From contig NZ_MRST01000025.1 in NCBI RefSeq assembly GCF_001902145.1, positions 248,001 through 312,000 of the forward strand: a stretch of 64,000 bases of DNA. The letters are read 5' to 3'. The notes under the pieces were generated by a model, which saw only the letters and a list, made by a program, of their open reading frames with translations, was not told where the DNA came from and made no database searches. Positions 25,671 to 37,000 of this stretch are shown one piece after another. The position numbers and the translations under genes were made by a program. This DNA is from Pseudomonas fluorescens (GTDB lineage Bacteria; Pseudomonadota; Gammaproteobacteria; Pseudomonadales; Pseudomonadaceae). Within the stretch, counting starts at the first letter, position 1; every line of letters starts with the position of its first letter.

Positions 25671-26498
25671 TCAGCCTTGTCTGGCCAACAGCTCCAAGCC
25701 TTCATGCAGCGCCGGGAACAGGCTGTTGTTGAAGTTGTTCCAGCGCAACTCGAGGATGGTGTCCTCGGGCGAGATCTCGGTCTTGAGCACGTCGTGGAAC
25801 ACCTCTCCCGAGTCGATGCCGTTATCCACGTAGTGGAATGACGCACCGGTCCAATACAACGGCTCGCACGCCTGAGTCGCTTTGGTCGCCCAGTCGGTAA
25901 TCGCCTGCCCACGCGCGCCGTACAGCGCATTCCAGGTGGCGTACGCCCCACGGCGTTCGTAAGGCGATTCGAGGCGGGTGATGCCCGGATGAATGTTCAT
26001 GATGCGCCGCGCAAACGGCGCACCCGGGCGCACCAGCTCGTCGAGGATCACCAGCAAACCGTCCAGCACCACGATGTCAGCCTTCAACTCCACCAGGGTG
26101 TCATGCAGGCGACGCTCGAAATCCTGCTTGCCGGCGACATGCTCGGCGCTGCCCCGTGGCAGGCGACGATAGGTCGACGGCACGCTGAGCAGCAGGTCAT
26201 TGACCAACGTGCCTTGCACACGCAAATCCGCCGGGTACAACCACTGGCGACCCGGCTGGTAGGCGAAACCATAGTCCGCCACCAGCTGCTGGTCCCGCGA
26301 GTTTTGCTCATCGTCGTCATACACCACGCCTACCAGGTTGTAAGCCTCGCCCAGCGACGTGTCGTTGAGCGAGCCCACCAGAAACTCCAGCACCGATTTC
26401 ATATAGCGCTCGTGGTCTTTATAGGCCACCGGCTGCCCCGCCTTGTCGGCGGCGGCATTTCTCAGGGACCAGACATACACCAGGTTCTTTTTCGTCAT
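25671..26498 (-). CDS. pvdF: PvdF, N5-hydroxyornithine formyltransferase
   Basis: A 275-residue cytoplasmic enzyme that transfers a formyl group from 10-formyltetrahydrofolate to N5-hydroxyornithine, giving the hydroxamate monomer used twice by the NRPSs here. The formyltransferase active-site triad is visible: Asn and His in 'IMNIHPGITRLESPYE' and Asp in 'DNGIDSGEVFHDV'. The N-terminus 'KKNLVYVWSLRNAA' matches PvdF. It is a single gene divergent from pvdE, with its own exact PvdS box (26562-26585, minus strand) 64 bases upstream. Its 3' end faces pvdO across a REPIN. Confidence 0.95.
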   Translation of the reverse strand: MTKKNLVYVWSLRNAAADKAGQPVAYKDHERYMKSVLEFLVGSLNDTSLGEAYNLVGVVYDDDEQNSRDQQLVADYGFAYQPGRQWLYPADLRVQGTLVNDLLLSVPSTYRRLPRGSAEHVAGKQDFERRLHDTLVELKADIVVLDGLLVILDELVRPGAPFARRIMNIHPGITRLESPYERRGAYATWNALYGARGQAITDWATKATQACEPLYWTGASFHYVDNGIDSGEVFHDVLKTEISPEDTILELRWNNFNNSLFPALHEGLELLARQG

Positions 26499-26561
26499 GT
26501 GTTTCGCTCTCGCTCAAAGGGCCACGCACGGCATTGATACACGTGCGCCTACAGAACAAGA

Positions 26562-26585
26562 ACGAACCAGGCCCCGGGCAATTTA
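26562..26585 (-). promoter_or_regulatory. PvdS iron-starvation promoter for pvdF
   Basis: On the minus strand TAAAT (26585-26581), 16 bases, CGT (26564-26562). This is an exact PvdS box 64 bases from the pvdF start. Confidence 0.9.
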
Positions 26586-26616
26586 TCGCTCACTGCCACC
26601 GCCCGGCACGCCGCGC

Positions 26617-26640
26617 TAAATAGTCACGCCACAGCTTCGT
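26617..26640 (+). promoter_or_regulatory. PvdS iron-starvation promoter for pvdE (and probably fpvA)
   Basis: TAAAT (26617-26621), 16 bases, CGT (26638-26640), 61 bases before the pvdE ATG. No equally good box is present in front of fpvA, which follows pvdE by 117 bases. Confidence 0.9.
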
Positions 26641-26700
26641 TTGTCATGGGTAAGGGTCTGTGTGCCCAGCCCCCTCTTTTTCACTTTCCGGGAAGTACTT

Positions 26701-28353
26701 ATGACCGACCCCAAGCGCGGCGCCTTCAAAGGTTTGCTCGCATTGCTCAGGCCCTTTCGCACCATCGTGACGGTCTCCGTCGCCCTTGGCATGGCGGGCG
26801 GCCTGGCCATTACCTTGCTGTTGGCGACGATTAACAATGCCCTGCATTCGGCGGGGGGGATGACTCAGGGTGTGGTGTTGACCTTCGCCGCGTTGTGCGT
26901 GGTGGCGCTGGTCAGCTCGATTATTTCCGACATCGGCACCAACTACGTCGGACAACGGATCATTGCCGCCCTGCGCAAGGATCTGGGTGAAAAGGTGCTG
27001 TCAGCGCCCATCGGGCAGATCGAGCAATATCGCTCTCACCGCCTGATCCCGGTGCTGACCCACGACGTGGACACCATCAGCGATTTTTCCTTTGCCTTCA
27101 CGCCCCTGGCCATCGCCGCCACCGTTACCCTGGGATGCCTGGGTTACCTGGCTTACCTGTCCGTGCCGATGTTCCTGATGATGGTGGTCGCAATCATCAT
27201 CGGCAGCGCCGTGCAATTCATCGCGGGCGGCAAAGGCATCCAGGGCTTCGATCTGGCCCGCAGCCACGAAGATGAATTGCAGCGTTACTACAATGCGATT
27301 GCTTCGGGCGCCAAGGAGCTGCGCATGCACCGCCCGCGGCGGTTTCGCATGAACACCCATCGCATCCAGGAAACCGCAGACCGTATCAGCGATATCCAGG
27401 TGCGTTCGGTCAACATCTATATCCTGGCCAAGACCTTTGGCTCGATGCTGTTCTTCGTGGTCATCGGCCTGGCCCTGGCGATGCAGGCCTACAACCCCAA
27501 CCCCGACCCCACCGTGATTACCGGCTTCGTGCTGGTACTGCTGTATATGAAAGGCCCGCTGGAACACCTGCTGGGTTACTTGCCTGTCGTTGGCAAGGCG
27601 AAGATCGCCTTTGGCCGCATCAGCGAACTGTCGGAGCGCTTTTCTTCGCCCGAGCCCCACTTGTTGATGAACGACAGTGAAGCGCCGAAACCTGTAGTCG
27701 ACAGCCTTGAACTGCGCGGCGTCAGCTACAGCCCGCCGGCAGTTGAAGGCAGCCAACCGTTCCACCTGGGGCCGATCAACCTGAGCATCAAGCAAGGCGA
27801 TATCGTGTTTGTCGTCGGCGAGAACGGCAGCGGCAAGACCACCCTGATCAAATTGCTGCTGGGCCTGTATCCGCCTCAAGCGGGTGAGATCCTGCTCAAC
27901 GGTACAGCGGTGACCGACCCAGAGCGCGATGATTATCGCCAGTTGTTCACCACGGTGTTTTCCGACTATTACCTGTTCGATGACCTGGTACAAGGCAGCG
28001 CCACCCAGTCCCTGGACAGCGCCACCCAATACCTTGAGCGCCTGGAAATCGCGCACAAGGTCAGCGTCAAGGACGGCGTGTTCAGCACCACTGACCTGTC
28101 CACCGGCCAACGCAAGCGCCTGGCCCTGGTCAATGCCTGGCTGGAAGAGCGCCCGGTACTGGTGTTCGACGAGTGGGCCGCCGACCAGGACCCGGCCTTC
28201 CGCCGCATCTTCTACACCGAGCTGCTGCCGGACCTCAAACGCCTGGGCAAGACCATCATCGTGATCAGCCACGATGATCGTTATTTCGACATCGCCGATC
28301 ATCTGGTGCGCCTGCGCGCCGGCCAGGTGGTGCACGAGATGGAGCCAGCATGA
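26701..28353 (+). CDS. pvdE: PvdE, cyclic-peptide-type ABC exporter of the pyoverdine precursor
   Basis: A 550-residue half-transporter with fused membrane and ATPase parts. Six hydrophobic helices fill residues 1-310. The ATPase domain has Walker A 'GENGSGKTT' (about 373), a signature variant 'LSTGQRKRLAL' (about 466) and Walker B 'PVLVFDEWAADQDP' (about 488). Family knowledge: it works as a dimer and moves acylated ferribactin from cytoplasm to periplasm, where PvdP/M/N/O complete it. ATG at 26701 has GGGAAG upstream and gives the normal PvdE N-terminus; an in-frame ATG at 26641 overlaps the promoter CGT element and is unlikely. It is followed by fpvA in the same direction. Confidence 0.95.
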   Translation: MTDPKRGAFKGLLALLRPFRTIVTVSVALGMAGGLAITLLLATINNALHSAGGMTQGVVLTFAALCVVALVSSIISDIGTNYVGQRIIAALRKDLGEKVLSAPIGQIEQYRSHRLIPVLTHDVDTISDFSFAFTPLAIAATVTLGCLGYLAYLSVPMFLMMVVAIIIGSAVQFIAGGKGIQGFDLARSHEDELQRYYNAIASGAKELRMHRPRRFRMNTHRIQETADRISDIQVRSVNIYILAKTFGSMLFFVVIGLALAMQAYNPNPDPTVITGFVLVLLYMKGPLEHLLGYLPVVGKAKIAFGRISELSERFSSPEPHLLMNDSEAPKPVVDSLELRGVSYSPPAVEGSQPFHLGPINLSIKQGDIVFVVGENGSGKTTLIKLLLGLYPPQAGEILLNGTAVTDPERDDYRQLFTTVFSDYYLFDDLVQGSATQSLDSATQYLERLEIAHKVSVKDGVFSTTDLSTGQRKRLALVNAWLEERPVLVFDEWAADQDPAFRRIFYTELLPDLKRLGKTIIVISHDDRYFDIADHLVRLRAGQVVHEMEPA

Positions 28354-28403
28354 GACACCGTACTATTTTTTCCGGTTTTTCGAAGTAGGAACGTCTCACT
28401 AGT

Positions 28404-28422
28404 GGTAATGAGAACTAACCTC
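28404..28422. promoter_or_regulatory. Possible Fur box upstream of fpvA
   Basis: The 19 bases starting GGTAATGAGAACTAACC match the classical Fur consensus (GATAATGATAATCATTATC) at about 12 of 19 positions, mostly in the left half. It lies about 50 bases before fpvA, a gene class known to be iron-regulated. This is weak evidence by eye. Confidence 0.3.
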
Positions 28423-28470
28423 AATAAACACTTAGAATTGCCCACTTAAAACATAGAAGAGAAAGCATCC

Positions 28471-30903
28471 ATGCCAGCACGACTCGGTCTCAGCCCCCTG
28501 AGCAAAGCGCTATCCATACGCCGGGCCCTGAACATCAACCTCTTGCCCAGTGCCCTGGCGTTGGCTGTGTCGATGCCGATTGCAGGCTATGTGCAGGCCC
28601 AGGAGGTCGAGTTGAATATTCCTGCGCAGTCGCTGGGGAGCGCACTGCAGGAATTTGGCCGCCAGACCAATGTGCAAGTGCTCTACAGCCCGGGCGATGT
28701 ACAGGGCAAGAACAGCCCCGCCGTCAAGGGCAAGATGCAGCCGCAGCAGGCCATAGCTGCATTGCTGGCCGGTAGCCAGACTACCTATAACCTCAATGGC
28801 AATACCTTGACCGTCACCGCGGCTGGCAGCGGTGGTGGGCTGGAGCTGAGCCCGACGCAAGTCACTGGCAACATGCTGGGTAACGTCACCGAGAATACCG
28901 GCTCCTATACGCCAGGCTCGATTGCCACGGCAACGCGCCTGGTCCTGACGCCCAAGGAAACCCCGCAATCGGTGACCGTCGTCACGCGTCAGCACATGGA
29001 CGACTTTGGCCTGAACAATGTCGATGACGTGATGCGCCACACGCCGGGCATTACCGTTTCAGCCTTCGATACCGAGCGCAGCAACTACTATGCTCGTGGT
29101 TTCTCCATCAACAACTTCCAATATGACGGCATTCCTTCCACCGCGCGCAACGTTGCTTACTCGGCGGGGAACACGCTGAGCGACATGGCGATCTACGACC
29201 GTGTTGAAGTACTCAAGGGCGCGACTGGCCTGCTGACCGGTGCTGGTTCACTGGGGGCCACCATCAACCTGGTACGCAAAAAGCCGACCTCTGAGTTCCA
29301 AGGTCATGCCACGCTGGGTGCCGGTTCCTGGGACAACTACCGCAGCGAGTTGGACGTGAGTGGCCCGCTGACCGAGACCGGCAATATCCGTGGCCGGGCC
29401 GTCGCCGCCTATCAGGACAAACACTCGTTCATGGACCGCTACGAGCGCAAAAGCCCGACTTACTACGGCATCATGGAGTTCGACCTGTCTCCCGACACTC
29501 TGCTGACAGTCGGCGGCGATTATCAGGACAGCCTGCCGAAAGGCTCATCCTGGTCGGGCAGTTTCCCATTGATCGACGCCCAGGGTAATCGCAACGACGT
29601 CAAGCGCTCGTTCAACAACGCGGCCGACTGGAGCAGTTGGGAGCAATACACCCGCACCGTCTTCGCCATGTTGGAGCACGACCTGGGGGATGGCTGGATA
29701 ACCAAACTGCAACTGGATCACAAGATCAACGGCTACCACGCACTCATGGGTTCCATTCAGGGTGACACCCCGGGATTGGATGGTAAGTCACAGCTGACTT
29801 CGGGCAAATACACCGGTGAAACCGTCAGTGACTCCGCCGATCTGTATGTGAGCGGCCCCTTCAGCCTGGGAGGCAGGGAGCATGAACTGGTATTCGGCGG
29901 TTCCATCAGCTCTTCGCAATGGAATGGCAACGGTTACTGGAACCTCGCCCCCAACCTGGTGGACTTCAATAACTGGCACGGCAACGCCCCGCAACCGGAT
30001 TGGGGCAAACCACAATCGAAAATCGACGACACCGTCCGCCAGACCGGCATGTACATGACAACACGGCTGAACCTTGCTGACGACCTGAAGCTGCTGCTCG
30101 GTGGCCGGGTAGTCAACTACACGGTGACCGGCTACAACCCTACCTATCGCGAGTCAGGGCGCTTCGTACCTTATGTCGGTGCGGTGTACGACCTGAATGA
30201 CACCTACTCGGTTTACGCCAGCTACACCGATATTTTCATGCCCCAGGAAAGCTATAACCGCGACAGGGACAACAAGCTGCTTGAGCCGGACGAAGGCCAG
30301 AATTGGGAGTTGGGTGTAAAGGCAGACTTCCTGGATGGTCGTGTAAACGCCAGTGCGGCCTACTTCGAGATCCATGAAGACAACCGTTCCGTTTCGGACG
30401 ATGACTACAACAACTTGAAACCTACCCCCTCGAACTACGCGTTCAAAGGCACCCAGGCCGTGACGAAGGGGTACGAGCTGGAGATGTCCGGCGAACTGGC
30501 TCCGGGCTGGCAGCTCCAGGCTGGCTATACGCATAAGATCGTGCGTGACGACAAAGACGTCAAGATTTCCACTTTCGAACCCGAAGACCAAGTCAGCCTG
30601 TACACCACTTACAAGCTCAAGGGTAATCTTGACAAGTTGACCGTTGGCGGTGGCGCTCGCTGGCAGAGCGTTGGCTGGCAGAATATCTATAACTCTCCCC
30701 GTGGCGGCTACGAGGAGTTCTCTCAAGAGGCGTACTGGTTGGTGGACCTGATGACCCGTTATCAATTCACTAAAAACGTGTCGGCGACGCTGAACATCAA
30801 CAACGTTTTCGACAAGTCCTATTACACCAACATCGGCTTCTACAATTCTGCCGCTTATGGTGAACCCCGTAACTTCATGCTCAGCACTCGCTGGGACTTC
30901 TAA
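28471..30903 (+). CDS. fpvA: FpvA, TonB-dependent ferripyoverdine receptor and signal transducer
   Basis: An 810-residue outer-membrane receptor. A signal peptide ends near 'GYVQAQ' (about residue 43). An N-terminal signalling (STN) domain follows (about 48-125; 'VELNIPAQSLGSALQEFGRQTNVQVLYS' features), then a plug with 'ETPQSVTVVTRQHMDDF' and 'RVEVLKGATGLLTGAGS' (about 150-265). A 22-strand-type barrel ends in the C-terminal aromatic 'STRWDF'. Known role: it binds ferripyoverdine, imports it with TonB energy, and signals through the anti-sigma FpvR to PvdS and FpvI. Neither fpvR nor fpvI is nearby. The start has GAGAAAG upstream. Strong terminator hairpins follow. Confidence 0.95.
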   Translation: MPARLGLSPLSKALSIRRALNINLLPSALALAVSMPIAGYVQAQEVELNIPAQSLGSALQEFGRQTNVQVLYSPGDVQGKNSPAVKGKMQPQQAIAALLAGSQTTYNLNGNTLTVTAAGSGGGLELSPTQVTGNMLGNVTENTGSYTPGSIATATRLVLTPKETPQSVTVVTRQHMDDFGLNNVDDVMRHTPGITVSAFDTERSNYYARGFSINNFQYDGIPSTARNVAYSAGNTLSDMAIYDRVEVLKGATGLLTGAGSLGATINLVRKKPTSEFQGHATLGAGSWDNYRSELDVSGPLTETGNIRGRAVAAYQDKHSFMDRYERKSPTYYGIMEFDLSPDTLLTVGGDYQDSLPKGSSWSGSFPLIDAQGNRNDVKRSFNNAADWSSWEQYTRTVFAMLEHDLGDGWITKLQLDHKINGYHALMGSIQGDTPGLDGKSQLTSGKYTGETVSDSADLYVSGPFSLGGREHELVFGGSISSSQWNGNGYWNLAPNLVDFNNWHGNAPQPDWGKPQSKIDDTVRQTGMYMTTRLNLADDLKLLLGGRVVNYTVTGYNPTYRESGRFVPYVGAVYDLNDTYSVYASYTDIFMPQESYNRDRDNKLLEPDEGQNWELGVKADFLDGRVNASAAYFEIHEDNRSVSDDDYNNLKPTPSNYAFKGTQAVTKGYELEMSGELAPGWQLQAGYTHKIVRDDKDVKISTFEPEDQVSLYTTYKLKGNLDKLTVGGGARWQSVGWQNIYNSPRGGYEEFSQEAYWLVDLMTRYQFTKNVSATLNINNVFDKSYYTNIGFYNSAAYGEPRNFMLSTRWDF

Positions 30904-30917
30904 AGCATGAGATCAGA

Positions 30918-30953
30918 CGCCCCGAGGCACTGACTGCCCGGGGCGTTCTGTTT
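30918..30953 (+). terminator. Rho-independent terminator of fpvA
   Basis: The GC-rich stem CGCCCCG-a-GGCA (30918-30929) pairs with TGCC-CGGGGCG (30935-30945) around a short loop, followed by the T-rich stretch TTCTGTTT, 15 bases after the fpvA stop. Confidence 0.85.
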
Positions 30954-30980
30954 GTCCGAATACTATAGATAGCGCCATAA

Positions 30981-31017
30981 AAAAGCCCCCAGTCGCTCAA
31001 GGTGACTGGGGGCTTTT
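30981..31017. terminator. Bidirectional terminator between fpvA and the NRPS operon
   Basis: AAAAGCCCCCAGTC (30981-30994) pairs perfectly with GACTGGGGGCTTTT (31004-31017) around a 9-base loop. The A-run on one side and T-run on the other make it usable from both strands. It sits 15 bases beyond the stop codon of the downstream NRPS gene. Confidence 0.9.
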
Positions 31018-31032
31018 CATATTGGCCTCTGG

Positions 31033-34000
31033 TCAGCTCATCGCGGCGGCGAAGCTACGGACGAACTCTGCGTTATCGATTAATCGGTCATGGCTCGTCT
31101 CGATCAACACTGAGCGCTCGATCGTTGATTGCACTGCTACTTCCAGCATGCTCGCCTCAATCAATTGATGATGTACCCCAGTACGACTCAAGGTCGCCCA
31201 CCAGCAACTTATCGGTGCCTTGATCGCCTTGAAGTCGGCATCGTGCAGGCGCTGCCCGAGAATGCGGTCAATCTCCCAGGAAATCTGCGCTTCGTGGCCA
31301 CTGAGCAACTCATCCTTGAGCTCGCCAAAACGCGAGCCCAGGGTTTCCTCGGCCCAGTGGCTGAATGCAGTCCATTGCTCGCCTTCTGCAGCCTCTAAGC
31401 ATTGCAGCCCGGACCAGTGGGCATGAATCTGCTCGGAGAACTCAGGGAACATCACCTCCAACAGTTCCACACGCCGTTCATTGGCAGAAATATCTCTTTC
31501 GTCAACCATCACCGCCGCATCCCAAAACGGCTTGACCCACTGCGGCGGGGATGCGTCGATCCAGCCAACACACTCGACCTGTCGGCCCGCCTGCTCCAGG
31601 CCATAGGCGACTTCCATCGCCAGGTTGCCCCCCAGAGACCAACCTGCCAAACGAAACGGCCCTTCGGGCTGGGCCTTCAATAATTGCGCCGTGTAGTCCT
31701 CGACCATTGCAGCCCAGGCTGGCACCTCGCTGCCCTCCTCGGCCAAGGCGCGACATATCACCCCCATCACCGGCCTGTGCTCACGCAACGCAAGGGCAAT
31801 CGCCTTGTAACAATGCACCGAGCCATAGCTGGGATGAAACAGGTACAACGGTGTTCCACGGCTTTGACTGTTGAGCCTTACGATCAACGAACTGCCAGCG
31901 CTTCCCTCAAGGCAAGCCGCCTGCCCTGCGACGGTCGGATTGAGCATCAACTGACTCACCGACAGCTCCACGCCAACAGCTTTGCGGATGCGCTCCTTGA
32001 GCATCAGGACCAGCAACGAATGCCCGCCCGACTCGAAGAAGTTATCTTCGACACTCACCTGCTCAAGCTCCAGGACTTCGCGCCAAATGGCTACAAGTGT
32101 TTGCTCCAGCGTATTGCGCGCTGCGACGAAGTGCCGTTCTTGCAAGTTTGAATCCGGCGCAGGCAAAGCCTTGCGATCCAGTTTGCCGTTGGGGCTCAGT
32201 GGCATATGGTCCAGCAGTACCCACTGCGCAGGCACCATGTAGTCCGGCACATGTGCCAATAAGTGAGTGCTCAGTGCATCACGCCAGGCGAATGTCGAAT
32301 CCTGCAGCACCAGATAGCCAACGAGATACTTGCCTTCATGCACTTGCACCGAGGCTTCGCGCACCAGTGGATGCTCCAGCAAGCGCGCCTCGATCTCACC
32401 CAGCTCTATGCGCAAACCGCGTAGTTTTACTTGATGATCCAGGCGCCCGATGTATTCGATCACGCCATCCCTGCGCTGTCGCACCCGGTCGCCGGTACGA
32501 TACAACCGCGTGCCAGGCTGGAACGGGCACGGTACAAACCGCTCTGCGGTCAGGCTGGGACGTCGATGGTAACTGCGTGCCAGCCCGACTCCACCCAGGT
32601 ACAACTCGCCCGCAACGCCCACCGCGACTGGCTGCAACTGCGCATCCAGCACGTACGTGCGCAGATTGGAAATGGGTCTGCCAATCGGCACGCTGTCACG
32701 ATGCTCATCGACGCACGTCCAGTGAGTCACATCAATCGCAGCCTCGGTCGGTCCGTACAGGTTGAACAAGCCCGTATTCGGCAGCTTGGCGAATACATGT
32801 TGCTGCACCCCCACTGGCAAGGCTTCGCCACTACAGATGATGCGGCGCAACCCCTGACAGCTGGCCACCTGTGAATCCTGCAGGAATGCGTGCAGCATGG
32901 AAGGCACGAAATGCAGGGTGGTCACTGGGTGACGATTGATCAACTCCACCAACTTTGATGGGTCCCGATGATCCCCAGGTGCCGCTACCGCCAGCCGTGC
33001 ACCTGTCATCAAGGGCCAGAAAAACTCCCATACCGATACGTCAAAACTGAACGGTGTCTTTTGCAACACCGTATCTTCGGCGCCGAGCATGTAAGCCTGT
33101 TGCATCCATAGCAACCGATTGGTCAACGCACAGTGGCGGTTACCCGCCCCTTTCGGCTGGCCGGTGGAACCGGAGGTGTAAATGACGTAAGCGAGATTGT
33201 CCGCGTCTACGGCCACATCAGGATCGGTATCGGCATACCCGCTCAACCAGTGATCGTCGGGCTCGACCACCAGACAATGCGAGGGCTCGCTGACCGGTAA
33301 GGCCTGTAACAGATGCGCCTGCGTCAACAGCAGTTGTACCTTACTGTCTTGCAGCATGTAGGCCAGGCGTTCGCGCGGGTAGTCCGGATCCAGCGGCACA
33401 TAGGCGCCACCTGCCTTGAGCACAGCCAGAAGCGCTACCACCATTTCAATGGAGCGTTCCATCGCTACACCTACCAACACATCCGGCTCGACACCGGCCT
33501 GGATCAGGCGGTGCGCCAAGCGATTGGCTCGTGCATTCAACTGCGTATAACTAAGTGTCTGAGCGCCAAACACCAACGCCTGGGCATTCGGTGTGCGCCG
33601 CACTTGCGCTTCGATCAGCCTCTGCACGGTGTCTTCCAACCGATAATCCTGCGCCGTGTCGTTCCACTGTTCGACTATTACCTGATGCTCAAGAGGTTCC
33701 AACAGCGGTAGCTGAGCGACACGTTGATGAGGGTCACCCGACATGGCCTGCAACAGGTTCTGCCAATGGCGCGCCATGCGATTGGGCGTGGCGGCATCGA
33801 ACAGGTCGGTCGCATAAGTCAGGGTTGCCCATAGCCCATCGACGGTTTCCTGTGTATCCAGGCTCAAATCGAACTGCGCAGTCTGCGTGCCCCACTCCAA
33901 GCCTTCAATCCTCAGGTCGGGTAGTTGCTGGCCTGTACTGGCTAGGCGCGCTTCACTCTGATGATTGAACATCACCTGGAACAACGGGTTGCGGCTCAAG

Positions 34001-37000
34001 CTGCGTTCAGGTTGCAGGGCTTCGACCAATTGCTCGAACGGCAAGTCCTGATGGCTTTGGGCGTCCAGCGCCCGGTGCCTGGCCTGCTGCAACAACTGGG
34101 TGACCGTCAGCTGCGCGTCGAAATCCCCCTTGAGCACCTGGGTGTTGACGAAAAAACCTACCAGACGTTCGGTTTCGACCCGGTTACGATTCGCAATAGG
34201 CACACCCACGCGAATATCCTGCTGCCCGCTGTAGCGGTGCAGTAGAGCCTGGAACGACGCCAACAAAACAATGAACAGCGTGACATTCTCACGCTGCGCC
34301 AGTGCCTTGAGCCCCGCCACTAATGCCGGTGCAAGCTTGATTTCCAAGCTTGCACCACGAAAGCTCTGCACCGAAGGTCGCGGCCGATCAAGGGGTAGCT
34401 CCAACACTGACGGCTCACCGCCAAGCAGGGCCTGCCAGTAACCCATTTGCCGATCACGTTCACCACCCGTCATCCAGTCACGCTGCCACTGGGCATAGTC
34501 AGCATATTGAATCGGCAATGCCGGCAGTTGCAGATCCTGGCCCTGGCTGTAGGCGGCATAAAGTTGCACCAACTCATCCACCATCACCTGCATTGACCAG
34601 CCATCGGAAACGATGTGGTGCTGCACGAGCACCAATACATGATCGTCTTCGGCCAGGCGCAACAAGGTTACGCGCAGCAGCGGCCCTTGCTGCAGATCGA
34701 AAGGTTGCGCGATCTCGGTCTCTACCCGACGCTGCAGGTCCGCCTCATTGACCTGCGCATGAAGGATGTCCACAGTGCCGTTTTCACGGATTACCTGGAA
34801 GGCCTGCCCTTCGTCCTGATGTACCTGAGTTCGCAGGCTTTCATGACGGGCTACCAGACTGTCGAAACTACGTTGCAATGCCGCATGATCCAGCCAGCCA
34901 CGCAAGCGCAAGGTGCTAGGTACATGGTAGGCCGCACTGTGCGGATCCAATTGCCAGAGAAACCACTGGCGCTCCTGGGCATAAGACAGCGCCAACGGCT
35001 GTTGACGGCTGACCGGCAGGATTTGCAACACGCTTACCTGTGATTCATGGGAATTGCACAGGGTCTCGACAAACCCCTGCAGTCGCGGTTGTTCAAACAC
35101 TGTTCTGAGGGGTACTTCCCGACCCAACAGCTGACGCAAGCGCGAAATCACCTGCATCGCCAATAATGAATGGCCCCCCGATTCAAAGAAATGATCGGCC
35201 AGACCGACACGCTCCACGCCCAGGATCTCGGCCCAGATGGCCGCCACCTGTTGCTCCAACTCGCTCTGTGGCGCCACATACACCTGCTGCATCTGGCTCA
35301 CATCCGGCAGCGGCAAGCCCTTGCGGTCGAGCTTGCCGTTAGGGGTCAGTGGCATACGCTCAAGGAACATCAAGTGCGTCGGCACCATGTAGTCCGGCAA
35401 GCGGGTTTTCAAGGCGCGACGCAAGGTTTCGCGACCGTTTGATTGAGCGACAGCATCATCCAGGAGCGTCGGGTCCAGTGGTACGACATAGGCCACCAGT
35501 TGTTTGCCGGTCGGCCCCTCCTGCGCGACCACCACGGTTTCACCGACACTGGCTTGCTCACGCAAGCGCGCTTCGATTTCCCCCAGTTCGATACGGAAAC
35601 CGCGGATCTTCACCTGATGGTCGACACGCCCCAGGTAATCCACCACACCGTCCGGACGCCCACGGGTCAGGTCGCCGCTGCGATACACGCGACTGCCGGG
35701 CTTGCCGAACGGGTCCGGCACGAAGCGTTCGGCGGTTAACGCCGGGCGCTCCAGGTAGCCCCGGGCCACGCCCTCGCCGCCCAGGTACAACTCGCCGGCC
35801 ACGCCGATGGGTTGCAGGTTCAGTTGCGCATCCAACACGTAGCCACTGCGGTTGCCCAGCAAGGTACCGATGGGCGCGTAGACGGCGCCACATGGGTCGC
35901 CCTTGCGTGCCTTCCACAGCAGCGGCGTAACCACGGTTTCGGTCGGGCCGTAGCCGTTGAACAGGTATTCAGGCTTCAGCGCGCGCCACGCCAGGTCATA
36001 GCTGGCCTGGGCCACCGCATCACCGCCAAAGCAGTACACCCGCACCGCAGGTGGGTTGCCGTCGCGTTCGGCATGTTCGGCCAACTGTTGCAGGTACACC
36101 GGTGGGAACACCGCCATGGTCACATTGTGGCGATGCATCTGCTCATAGGTGTATTCCGGCAGCCACAGGCTGTCATCACGGATCAACACGCTGGCGCCGT
36201 TGATCAGCGGGTGCATCCAGCCTTCGTGGGAGCCGTCGAAGGCGAACGACATGAAGTGCAGTTCGCAATCGGCCGGCGAGGTTTCATAGCGCTCGCCAGT
36301 GGCGATGATATGCGCCACCAACGGCCCGTGTGACACCGCCACGCCCTTGGGCAAACCGGTGGAGCCGGAGGTATAGATCACGTAGGCAAGGTTGTCGCCG
36401 TCCAGCGCCACAGTCGGGGCCGTATCGCTGTAATCCGACCAGGCTTGCACCTGATCCACTGCCAAGGCGTCGAGGCCGTCCGGGATCGGCAACCGGTGTT
36501 GCACGGCCGAATGGGTCAACAGCAATTTCGAGCGGCTGTCTTGCATCATGTACAGCAGGCGATCACGTGGGTATTCGATATCCAGCGGCACATACACACC
36601 GCCGGCTTTCATCACCGCCAGGAACGCCACCATGATCTCGGCACTGCGCGGCATGGCGATGGCCACGCGCACTTCCGGGCCGACGCCACGGGCGATCAGG
36701 GCATGGGCCAGGCGGTTGGCCTGGCGATCCAGCTCGCCGTAGCTCAGGGTCTGCGCGTCGAATTTCACCGCCACCGCCGTCGGGTTTTCCCGGGCGCGAT
36801 CGGCAAACAATTCGTGCACCAGGCGCTCGGCCGAGAAGCCAGAGTCAGTGCAATTGCACAGTTGCAGGATCTGTTGTTGTTCGGTCGCGTCCAGCAAGCT
36901 CAATTGGCTGAGCTGCTGTCGCGGGTTGGCGACCATACCTTGCAGCAGGTTCTGCCAGTGACGCGCCATGCGTTGCACGGTGCTGGCTTCGAACAGGTCC

